Of a stretch of DNA of 5,452 nt, positions 1-5,422 are shown one piece after another. The notes below the pieces were generated by a model, which had not been told where the DNA came from, did no database searches, and was given only the letters and a program-made list of their open reading frames with translations. The stretch's first letter is position 1; every line of letters begins with the position of its first letter. The DNA lies in NCBI GenBank assembly GCA_007570915.1, contig RKSK01000008.1:1-5452 (forward strand), given 5' to 3'. This DNA comes from Cenarchaeum sp. GTDB lineage: Archaea > Thermoproteota > Nitrososphaeria > Nitrososphaerales > Nitrosopumilaceae. The position numbers were made by a program, and so were the translations under genes.

Positions 1-390
1 GCCGCCCGGCGTGAGCGGGACCTCGCCGGCCCAGTCGCGCCCCACGACCACCATGCTGGCGCCGCGCCCGAGCTCGGCGCGCAGGTCGGCCTCGACGGGC
101 TGCATCTGGCGCTCAAAGTTGCGCATCATGTGCTCGGACTTTTTGAGGTCCGAGAGGCGCTCAAACCACAGCGCGCGGGCCGCCGACGAGGCGGGGTACT
201 TTAGCCTCCTCCAGTGGGGGGACCCGCGCGCGAGGAGCGGGCCGTCGCTCCACATGCGCACCCTCGCGGCGACCATCTCGTTGCCCTGCGTGACGCACCG
301 CTGCGCGGCGGCGGCCTGCTCGGACGTCTCGGGCTCGTCGAGCTCGAGGTCGGCAAGGAACTCCTCCAGCGTGAGAAAGTCTAGGGCCAC
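1..390 (-). CDS. Putative head-tail adaptor protein, partial (C-terminus beyond the window)
   Basis: The first 130 codons of a gene are open to the left edge without a stop. The start is GTG at 390, with SD GAGGGGTG at 405-398 and a 7-nt spacer; it overlaps the preceding gene by 10 bp. The product opens with ALDFLTLEEFLADLELDEPE (2-21), then a strongly helical, acidic-then-basic region. Notable segments are SEQAAAAQRCVTQGNEMVAA (about 23-42), SSAARALWFERLSDLKKSEH and MMRNFERQMQPVEADLRAEL. Near the edge the chain turns to strands (SMVVVGRDW). A short helical-bundle protein soon after the capsid gene is typical of connector/adaptor proteins that dock under the portal. That is inference from position and secondary-structure impression; I see no decisive motif. 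The coding frame is supported by its strong third-position GC, absence of stops and the SD. Other frames here give Arg/Pro-rich shadow translations. Confidence 0.6.
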   Translation of the reverse strand, partial: MALDFLTLEEFLADLELDEPETSEQAAAAQRCVTQGNEMVAARVRMWSDGPLLARGSPHWRRLKYPASSAARALWFERLSDLKKSEHMMRNFERQMQPVEADLRAELGRGASMVVVGRDWAGEVPLTPGG

Positions 391-644
391 ACCGCGCCAC
401 CCCTCAGCGGCGGGAGGTCGGTCGCCGGCGGCCTCCCGTCAAACCGTATGAGCCGTATCGACTCCGCGGCCCTGTCAAGGGACCGCGAGGCGGCTATCGT
501 GGGCAGCGCGGGGTCCACGCGGCTGCGCAGCGCGGGAAACCCGCCGGCGGCGTTCTCGGACGCGAGGGAGTCGAGCTCCCAGTCGTTTAGGCCAAAGCCG
601 CGCAGGGAGACGAGGACCCCGCGGATGCGGTAGTTTACGCCCAA
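381..644 (-). CDS. Small protein of unknown function, possible neck component
   Basis: I do not recognise this 87-residue protein. It is basic and mixed in structure: NYRIRGVLVSLRGFGLNDWE (4-23) suggests a beta strand into a helix, and RSLDRAAESIRLIRFDG (54-70) suggests a helix then a strand. The Pro/Gly-rich C-terminus ends in VWP. It has no Cys, signal peptide or membrane segment. The start is TTG at 644, with a full GAGGTG SD at 658-653 that overlaps the capsid gene's TGA stop; the spacer is 8 nt. GC is concentrated at third codon positions, as in its neighbours, and the end overlaps the next gene by 10 bp, so it is very likely real and coupled. Position between capsid and adaptor suggests a neck, connector or minor head protein, but that is inference from context only. 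Confidence 0.6.
   Translation of the reverse strand: MGVNYRIRGVLVSLRGFGLNDWELDSLASENAAGGFPALRSRVDPALPTIAASRSLDRAAESIRLIRFDGRPPATDLPPLRGGAVWP
398..405 (-). promoter_or_regulatory. Ribosome binding site of the partial adaptor gene
   Basis: GAGGGGTG on the minus strand lies 7 nt before GTG at 390, inside the end of the 87-aa gene. It supports the 10-bp gene overlap. Confidence 0.6.
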
Positions 645-652
645 GTTGGGGG

Positions 653-658
653 CACCTC
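653..658 (-). promoter_or_regulatory. Ribosome binding site of the 87-aa gene
   Basis: GAGGTG on the minus strand, 8 nt before TTG at 644, overlaps the TGA stop of the capsid gene. This arrangement supports translational coupling and the TTG start. Confidence 0.7.
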
Positions 659-1988
659 AGTAGTCCGAGGCGTGTACGTATATGGTGCAGCCGAAGCGCC
701 TCGTCGTGTCGGTGAGTATCTGCGGGTGTATGCACACGGCGTCATACCAGTCGGTCACGTCGGCGTACGACGCCTGGCTGGACTTTTCCTCGAGCATGTC
801 CACGCGCTTGGGGCCCTCGCCGAGCCAGAGGCACGTGTCCCTCTCGTAAAAGAATATCCTGTCGTACGGGAGCCTCATGTCCAGGACCACCTTGACGTGG
901 GGCATCGTGGGGAACTGCACGATGCCGCCGGACGGCATCGAGACCGGCGTGCGGCCAAACTCGCCGCCCCCGCGGAGCAGGTCGTTCTGCGTGATGTAGA
1001 GGAAGAGCTGCGGGTGCATCTGCATCGTGTCATAGTCGGACAGGTGCTTTACGGCCGCCACGGTCTTTATCTTTTGGAGCTCGCCGAGCGTGTTGTTCTC
1101 GGACTTGCCCGCCGAGTTGCGCGCGGTTATCTGCGAGAGCGTGCCGCTGGTCGTGGGCTCGCCGTCGGACCCCACGCGGTTGCCTATCTCGAGAAGCTCG
1201 GCTATGCACGACTTGTTGCGCTTGTAGGCGAGGTCAAAGGCGGCGTTCTTGGCGTCGATCTCCTTGGGGTTGAACTTGTTGGCCCTCCACATCGTCTCGT
1301 ACGGGTAGCCGACGGAGACGCGGTCCTTGCGGCACGTGACGTGTGCCTCGTAAAAGTCCGAGCGCACGCGGGACATCTCGGCAAACGGGCCCTGCCTGTA
1401 GCCCTCCGAGAGGTTGGGGTCGGCGAGCGTGAAGTGAAAGTCGAGGAACTCGGCGAGCTCGTGGTGGAAGCCGCGGGCCACGTGGAACTTTGAGGGGGCA
1501 AGGCCGTACACGCGGCCCAGGAGCTTTAGCACGCGCAGGTGCTCGGCGACGTCGAGCACGTCCACCTCGGCGCCCTGGTAGATGGGGGACGCGCCGCGGT
1601 TGAGGGACGCGCCCTGGTTTAGCATCTCGTTGTGGCGCATGGCGTACTCGTACCCCGCGCGCATGGTCCCGTCGCCGCGCGTGTGCACGTCGAGGTCGCC
1701 CCTCACGTCGGGCGCGCGCAGCCACGAGAACTCCTGGTCTATCGAGGCCTGGTGCCACGGGACCTGGCGGCCGTCGGGCCCGTTGGCGACGCGCCCGAGC
1801 TTTTGGCCAAACCCGGTGTTGCCGCGGAGCGGGGCGTGGAGGTCGCCCGTGTGCTGGTTGAGGAGGACCGACGAGTGGCCGTTGTGGCGGGCCGACGCGA
1901 CGGCCTGCGCGATCCCCTGCATGGGGTTGGACGCCGAGGCCCACCTCATGGCGGACGCGGCGTATGCGGGGTGGCTGTACCGGCTCAA
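657..1988 (-). CDS. Probable major capsid protein (HK97-fold)
   Basis: This 443-residue protein is probably the major capsid protein that forms the icosahedral shell. Evidence is mainly its place after portal, protease, scaffold and decoration genes, and its size. The C-terminal part also has the look of HK97-type P and A domains: GGIVQFPTMPHVKVVLDM (354-371), then PYDRIFFYERD (374-384), LWLGEGPKRVDMLEE (387-401) and DWYDAVCIHPQIL (413-425). The N-terminal ~135 residues are Gly/Asn/His-rich with repeated charged turns and could hold the N-arm and E-loop. No long coiled-coil delta domain is seen, which fits a separate scaffold gene. The start is TTG at 1988, overlapping the decoration stop (TTGA), with GGAGGGTGA ending close upstream (GGAGG 8 nt from TTG). 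The first internal ATG, codon 14, has no SD. ATA supplies 9 of 14 Ile codons. The family is divergent and I recognise no close relative. Confidence 0.7.
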   Translation of the reverse strand: MSRYSHPAYAASAMRWASASNPMQGIAQAVASARHNGHSSVLLNQHTGDLHAPLRGNTGFGQKLGRVANGPDGRQVPWHQASIDQEFSWLRAPDVRGDLDVHTRGDGTMRAGYEYAMRHNEMLNQGASLNRGASPIYQGAEVDVLDVAEHLRVLKLLGRVYGLAPSKFHVARGFHHELAEFLDFHFTLADPNLSEGYRQGPFAEMSRVRSDFYEAHVTCRKDRVSVGYPYETMWRANKFNPKEIDAKNAAFDLAYKRNKSCIAELLEIGNRVGSDGEPTTSGTLSQITARNSAGKSENNTLGELQKIKTVAAVKHLSDYDTMQMHPQLFLYITQNDLLRGGGEFGRTPVSMPSGGIVQFPTMPHVKVVLDMRLPYDRIFFYERDTCLWLGEGPKRVDMLEEKSSQASYADVTDWYDAVCIHPQILTDTTRRFGCTIYVHASDY

Positions 1989-2635
1989 CCCCTCACCCTC
2001 CCCAGCCTCACGTGGACGAGGTCGCCGGCGGCCGTGGTCGTCTTTATCTTGCCGTTGTGCGCGGTCCTGGTCAGTATCTTTATCACCCAGCCCACCACGC
2101 CGTATGCCGACGGGTTGATCACCGTCGCGTCGCCGGCGGCCTGCGTGGTCCCGAGCACGTTCTGGAGGTCGGCGTCCGTGATGGACTCTACCCTCTGCCT
2201 CGAGGGCGACGCCACGGTCCTGGCGAGCTGGCTCGTGCGGGCCGCCGGGGTGGCGGCGTCGTCGTTCACGTCAATCTCGACCCAGTTGTTCACCTCGACG
2301 CCGGCGGCGGCGTAGAGCTCGGCAAACCCGCCGGGGCCCACCACGGTGACCAGCTGGTCCCCGTCGGAGCCGGACGAGTTGTCCACGGGGTTTAGGGCCT
2401 GGAACGCGCCGTTGCGCAGGTCGGCGGTGTTGTACGAGGATGACGCGTTGCCCGTCTCAAAGTTGGCCGCGAGGCCCGAGTCCGTGGCCGTGATGATGTC
2501 GCCCATGGCGATCCTCTGGCCCGCGAGCACGGGCATCTCGTTCACCACGTTCTGGTCAAGGTGCTGCCTCATGCGGTAGCCCGGCTTGTGGCCGCCGCCT
2601 ATGACGATGTTCTCCGTGGGAAAGTTGGCGCTCAT
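1985..2635 (-). CDS. Putative capsid decoration (cement) protein, DUF2190-like
   Basis: This 216-residue protein is probably a head decoration protein that binds and stabilises the outer face of the mature shell. The N-terminus is short and polar (GGGHKPGYRMRQHLDQ, 13-28). The body looks almost wholly beta. LAGQRIAMGDIITATDSGL (37-55) has the 'aG..i..GD.v' pattern of small decoration proteins. Then come GDQLVTVVGPGGFAEL (92-107), VNNWVEIDVND (115-125), and the closing VVGWVIKILTRT and AAGDLVHVRLG (180-191, 202-212). Ser/Thr/Ala/Asn-rich linkers join these blocks, and there is no Cys. The ATG start at 2635 overlaps the scaffold stop (ATGA), with a G-rich SD ending in GGAG 8 nt upstream. The stop overlaps the capsid gene's start as TTGA. 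A decoration gene just before the capsid gene is common in tailed-virus head modules. It could instead be a head-fibre or other minor shell protein; the assignment is by pattern and neighbours. Confidence 0.6.
   Translation of the reverse strand: MSANFPTENIVIGGGHKPGYRMRQHLDQNVVNEMPVLAGQRIAMGDIITATDSGLAANFETGNASSSYNTADLRNGAFQALNPVDNSSGSDGDQLVTVVGPGGFAELYAAAGVEVNNWVEIDVNDDAATPAARTSQLARTVASPSRQRVESITDADLQNVLGTTQAAGDATVINPSAYGVVGWVIKILTRTAHNGKIKTTTAAGDLVHVRLGRVRG
1993..2001 (-). promoter_or_regulatory. Ribosome binding site of the capsid gene
   Basis: GGAGGGTGA on the minus strand places GGAGG 8 nt before TTG at 1988. It lies within the decoration gene's end and supports the TTG start over the SD-less ATG at codon 14. 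Confidence 0.65.
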
Positions 2636-3264
2636 AGCCTAAACTCCCCCCCCTCTGCGGACGCGCCATAGGGCGCCTGCGGCGACTGCAAGGCCTGCGG
2701 GGCCGGCTGCGGGGCCGGCTGGTACTGCCCAAACTGCGGCGGGGCCGCCGGAAACCCCGGTATCGTGGCCGCCGGGGGCGGGACCGACATGGTCGAGAGC
2801 GCGGCGTATATGGGGGCCTCGAGCGAGTAGCTTGCGGCGACCTGGTCGGGGTCAAGGGCGTCCACGAGGGCGTCAAACTCGGCCGTGTCCATGCCGAGCG
2901 AGGCCCTAAAGTCGCGCATCTGGGCGACAAGCGGCGCCACGCGGAGCTCGGCGACCTCGCGCCTCAGGGCCGCCTCGGCGGGCGACTCTGCGCTCACCTT
3001 GGGCTTTTCCTTGACGGGGTACGTCGCCCCGTCCTTGCGCTTTTCGTCCTCCTCGTCCATCTTTTGGGCCATCTTTTGGGCCTTCGCCTTGAGGGCCGCG
3101 CTGGGCTCGGACGCCACGAGGGCCGCCCTCTCCTTGGCCGTCATTGTCGCCATGGCGCGGGCGTAGAGCGCCTCCTGGGAGGCCTCCACGCGGCTAATCT
3201 TGTCATTGGCCGCCGCTATCGCGTCCGTTGCGGCCTTTTGCTTTGCCTCGCAGGCGTCAGCCAT
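2632..3264 (-). CDS. Putative capsid scaffolding protein
   Basis: This 210-residue protein probably acts as the internal scaffold for procapsid assembly and is then removed by the neighbouring protease. It has the composition of a scaffold: an Ala/Lys/Glu-rich helical, likely coiled-coil N-terminal part (about 1-75), a charged stretch DEEDEKRKDG (70-79), a second amphipathic helical part (about 92-160), and a Pro/Gln/Ala-rich tail (about 161-205). There is no catalytic motif. Two 4-residue duplications are visible, AQKM x2 (62-69) and QPAP x2 (182-189), each an exact 12-bp tandem repeat in DNA. The start is ATG at 3264. It has only a weak AAGGG a few bases upstream but sits about 27 nt after a TATA-like box, so a leaderless transcript is likely. 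The stop overlaps the decoration gene's start as ATGA. Position between protease and capsid genes is the usual scaffold position. The role comes from context and composition, not recognised homology. Confidence 0.65.
   Translation of the reverse strand: MADACEAKQKAATDAIAAANDKISRVEASQEALYARAMATMTAKERAALVASEPSAALKAKAQKMAQKMDEEDEKRKDGATYPVKEKPKVSAESPAEAALRREVAELRVAPLVAQMRDFRASLGMDTAEFDALVDALDPDQVAASYSLEAPIYAALSTMSVPPPAATIPGFPAAPPQFGQYQPAPQPAPQALQSPQAPYGASAEGGEFRL
2695..2718. repeat. 12-bp exact tandem duplication in the scaffold tail
   Basis: CTGCGGGGCCGG occurs twice head to tail on the plus strand, in frame. It encodes the QPAP repeat (residues about 182-189) in the Pro/Gln/Ala-rich tail of the scaffold protein. 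Confidence 0.85.
3059..3082. repeat. 12-bp exact tandem duplication in the scaffold gene
   Basis: ATCTTTTGGGCC occurs twice head to tail on the plus strand. It is in frame and encodes the duplicated AQKM tetrapeptide (residues 62-69) at the end of the first helical region. Confidence 0.85.
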
Positions 3265-3273
3265 CGCCCTTGT

Positions 3274-3313
3274 GGGGGGGCCATGCCGTATTTAAGGGGT
3301 CTATGGGCCCCCC
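3274..3313. repeat. Inverted repeat flanking the TATA box
   Basis: The arms GGGGGGGCCAT (3274-3284) and ATGGGCCCCCC (3303-3313) are reverse complements at 10 of 11 positions, with an 18-bp spacer that holds the TATA-like box. This could be a protein-binding operator for a dimeric regulator or a stem-loop in RNA that reads through from the portal/protease genes. No T-run follows it on the minus strand, so a simple intrinsic terminator is not supported. Confidence 0.5.
3288..3295 (-). promoter_or_regulatory. Archaeal-type TATA box for the scaffold gene (candidate)
   Basis: On the minus strand this reads TTAAATAC, an AT island in a very GC-rich region and close to the archaeal TATA consensus (TTTAWATA-like). 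Its centre is about 27 nt upstream of the scaffold ATG. Archaeal TATA boxes lie about 26-27 nt before the transcription start, so transcription would begin at or near the ATG and give a leaderless mRNA. The upstream flank is C-rich, not a purine-rich BRE, which weakens the case. It lies in the only gap longer than 12 bp between genes, and would drive scaffold, decoration and capsid genes. Confidence 0.55.
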
Positions 3314-3323
3314 GCGCAAAAGG

Positions 3324-4046
3324 TCAGGAGAGGGCGCGCTCGCGCAGGCGGGCCGCGGCGGTCACGACCTCCGTGTGGGAGTCGTCGTGGAGGAGCGAGG
3401 TCTCGCCGGGGGCGACATGCGCAGGCCCCGGCGCGTGGTCCACCTGGTTGATCGCCACGAGCCACGGGAATGGCGTGTCGTCGCCCCCGCCGCACTCGGC
3501 GCCCTGGCACGAGGAGACCATCGTGGCCTTGGGGCCATACGCCGGCACGTCCACAAAGGCCAGGTGGAGGGCCTCCCACTCGTTGAGCGTGGAGACGGGG
3601 CGGCCCCACTCGTCGGGGCTGCCGTACTCGACGGTGCCCGGGTGGGGGCAGAGCGACGGCGAGACGAACATCGCAGGTCCGCGCGTGATGCGCTCCCATA
3701 TGGCGTCGTCGTGGACCTCGTGGACCGTGTACACGCGCGACTCGGGGGTCACCTCGACGTCCACTATCGTGGAGACGCGGTAGGGCTCCTGAATCTCGAG
3801 GACGTGCTGGCACGGTTTCGACGGGTCGCCCGGCGGGTGGTCGGCGACGCACCTCCCCAGCATGCACCTGTTGTACAGCACGCCGGGCTTGCCCATGAAC
3901 GTGCCGGCGTTGCGCTCTATGGAGCGGAGCGTGGCCCTCCAGCCGTTGGTGTTTAGCGAGGCGTCGAGCGTCCAAAAGCGCGCGCGGCGCGGCCCGTCGG
4001 CGCGGACGACGGACGCCTGCCACGGGCGCGGCTGCCCCCACGTCAC
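3324..4046 (-). CDS. Prohead maturation protease (herpesvirus-assemblin-type serine protease)
   Basis: This 240-residue protein is probably the capsid maturation protease that digests scaffold and trims capsid proteins inside the procapsid. The layout matches that superfamily: FMGKPGVLYNR (50-60, the usual 'l.gkPv' lead-in), a candidate catalytic His in VADHPP (H70, or H81 in CQH), and the strand VSTIVDVEV (91-99). The candidate nucleophile lies in MFVSPSL (S129 or S131). The closing LHLAFVDVPAYGPKA (160-174) resembles the family's 'e.s.V..PA...A' motif. About 65 residues after that are Asp/His/Ala-rich and unassigned. The start is GTG at 4046, overlapping the portal stop (GTGA), with SD GAGGTGA at 4060-4054 and a 7-nt spacer. 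The frame stays open far upstream into the portal gene, but only as a high-GC shadow. Oddities are a Cys/His cluster around the putative active-site His and seven Cys in all. Which Ser and His are catalytic is inference. Confidence 0.72.
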   Translation of the reverse strand: MTWGQPRPWQASVVRADGPRRARFWTLDASLNTNGWRATLRSIERNAGTFMGKPGVLYNRCMLGRCVADHPPGDPSKPCQHVLEIQEPYRVSTIVDVEVTPESRVYTVHEVHDDAIWERITRGPAMFVSPSLCPHPGTVEYGSPDEWGRPVSTLNEWEALHLAFVDVPAYGPKATMVSSCQGAECGGGDDTPFPWLVAINQVDHAPGPAHVAPGETSLLHDDSHTEVVTAAARLRERALS

Positions 4047-5422
4047 CTCTCGTTCACCTCGTCGGGGCGGCCGACGCTCCTCTTGTTGCCGGGGCCGGGG
4101 CCGGGGTTTTTCCCGCCCGTGGCGCGCGCGCCGCTCGAGTCCTGCGGGCCGGCGAGCTGGGCCTCCTCCTGCTTGGACTTGGCCGACGAGGACGCGCGCG
4201 TCGTGTCCTTCTCGCCGACGGACACCTGCGGGAGGTTCATGTGCGCGGCCATGTAGTTGAGCAGCGAGACGCGCAGGTTGTCCATGTCCGCGAGGACCGG
4301 CTTCATGTCGAGGTCCTCGACCTTGACGCTCTCGGGGTCGAGGCCGACCATGCACGGCCCGCCGGGGGCTATCTGGCTGGAGAGCTCGCGGAGGAGCCTC
4401 GCCCTCTCGGGGACGTCGCCGCCGGGCAGGTTCACGAACACGAGCGGTATGCGCGTCCACGACGTCTGGGCCACGGCGGGGAGGTCCTGCTTTTCGAGCC
4501 TGTCGTACAGGCGCGCGGCGTCCACGCACCCCGACATGGGCGAGAGGCCGTACCCCGCAGAGTTGTAGACCTGGCAGCCCTCGAGGTCCGCGGTCATGTA
4601 CACGCATTTCGGGAGCGGGATGCGCTCCATGCCCGGCCAGTTCCTGTATATCGAGACGGGGACCTTTTGGTCGTTGAGGCCCACCATCCCGAGGTCCCTC
4701 GGGTGGACGACCTCGAGGGCCACGGGGACCTCCTTGCACTCCTCGCCGTTCCACGCCATGGGCGCCCCGCCGGTGGCGGAGCCGTGCTTGACGATGCAGG
4801 CCCTGTGGTAGACCGTGGTCAGCTTGACGAGCTGCGAGACGGCCGAGAACATTGACGGCCAGAGCGCGCCGGAGGCCTCCCCCTGGTGGAGGTCCGCGGC
4901 CTGGAGGTACGCCATCGCGTCGAGCTCCTCGCCCCCGCACTCGCGCGGCGAGTCCGGGTCGTCGCCGGGCATGGGCATGGGCTCGAGCTCGGGCCTAAAG
5001 CCGGTCCCCATGACAAGCTCGACGTAAAAGTTGCAGATGTGCGCGAGCGGGCCGTCGGACGCGAGCGACTGGTGCATCTCCACCATCGCGCCGTCCAGCG
5101 TGTTTGTGGCATAGTGCCTGTCCTCCATTATCCCGGCCACGGCCGCCGTGTACTGGGACGGCATGTGCGCCATGGCCCCGAGGGCCTCCTCCCTCGTGAA
5201 CATCCGGACGTCCATCAGCCCCGGGTCCATGTGGTCGCGGGCCCAGAGGCGCATGCCGTCGGTGAGGCGCCCCGCCGCGGCGGCGTCGGACACCTCGCGC
5301 GCCGTGAACGCGCCGGGGCCCGGCCCCCACGGCGGCGGCGCGAGCATCTCGGCGGAGACGCCGGCGCCGGCCGGCGGCCCCCGCGGGCGCCGGAGCGGGG
5401 GCGGGATCGGGCCTCCGGGCAC
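4043..5422 (-). CDS. Portal protein (HK97-like tailed virus family)
   Basis: This 459-residue protein probably forms the portal ring at one capsid vertex, through which DNA is packaged and to which the neck attaches. Residues 1-40 are Pro/Gly-rich and probably disordered. A helical region follows (about 41-205). A beta-rich middle segment (231-285) contains VVHPRDLGMVGLNDQ and the strand IPLPKCVYMTAD. YGLSPMSGCVDAARLYDRLE (291-310) resembles the 'yG.SPl' plus long-helix element of portal stems. NLPQVSVGEKDTTRASSSAK (396-415) resembles the portal segment near the clip and crown. The tail (420-459) is polar, Gly/Pro-rich and low complexity. The length is normal for portals. The start is GTG directly after an in-frame TAG, with a G-rich SD-like GGAGGGGGTG at 5439-5430. 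The next possible start, ATG at codon 26, has no SD. The stop overlaps the protease start as GTGA. It is unusually Cys-rich for a portal (8 Cys). The assignment is by motif and gene order; the start is less certain than the family. Confidence 0.8.
   Translation of the reverse strand: MPGGPIPPPLRRPRGPPAGAGVSAEMLAPPPWGPGPGAFTAREVSDAAAAGRLTDGMRLWARDHMDPGLMDVRMFTREEALGAMAHMPSQYTAAVAGIMEDRHYATNTLDGAMVEMHQSLASDGPLAHICNFYVELVMGTGFRPELEPMPMPGDDPDSPRECGGEELDAMAYLQAADLHQGEASGALWPSMFSAVSQLVKLTTVYHRACIVKHGSATGGAPMAWNGEECKEVPVALEVVHPRDLGMVGLNDQKVPVSIYRNWPGMERIPLPKCVYMTADLEGCQVYNSAGYGLSPMSGCVDAARLYDRLEKQDLPAVAQTSWTRIPLVFVNLPGGDVPERARLLRELSSQIAPGGPCMVGLDPESVKVEDLDMKPVLADMDNLRVSLLNYMAAHMNLPQVSVGEKDTTRASSSAKSKQEEAQLAGPQDSSGARATGGKNPGPGPGNKRSVGRPDEVNER
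4054..4060 (-). promoter_or_regulatory. Ribosome binding site of the protease gene
   Basis: GAGGTGA on the minus strand, complementary to the archaeal and bacterial 16S rRNA 3' end, lies 7 nt before GTG at 4046. It sits inside the last codons of the portal gene and decides the non-ATG start of the protease. Confidence 0.75.

Noticed and set aside
672..1493. Long plus-strand open frame (273 codons) antisense to the capsid gene
   Set aside because: It mirrors a well-supported minus-strand gene. Its product is Val/Arg/Gly/Leu-rich, as expected from antisense reading of a high-GC gene, and no independent start signal stands out.
1234..1944. Second minus-strand frame within the capsid gene (236 codons)
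   Set aside because: Arg/Pro/Ala-rich shadow wholly inside the capsid gene, without support for its own translation.
1632..2315. Plus-strand open frame spanning the capsid and decoration genes
   Set aside because: It crosses the boundary of two supported genes and has antisense-type composition; high GC explains the lack of stops.
2636..2655. Run of eight G (minus strand) near the scaffold stop as a programmed -1 frameshift joining scaffold to decoration protein
   Set aside because: In the -1 frame a TAG follows within two codons, before the decoration ATG, so no fusion would result. The run is better explained as the decoration gene's SD region.
3274..3313. Inverted repeat as an intrinsic terminator of the portal/protease transcript
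   Set aside because: No T-run follows on the minus strand and the spacer contains a TATA-like box, so a regulatory role is more plausible.
4241..4855. Plus-strand open frame (204 codons) antisense to the portal gene
   Set aside because: His/Arg/Val/Asp-rich translation typical of antisense shadows; the portal frame on the minus strand has recognisable motifs.
4047..4940. N-terminal extension of the protease frame back into the portal gene
   Set aside because: The extra 298 codons overlap the portal gene and are Arg/Gly/Pro-rich out-of-frame sequence. The GTG at 4046 with GAGGTGA gives a much better start.
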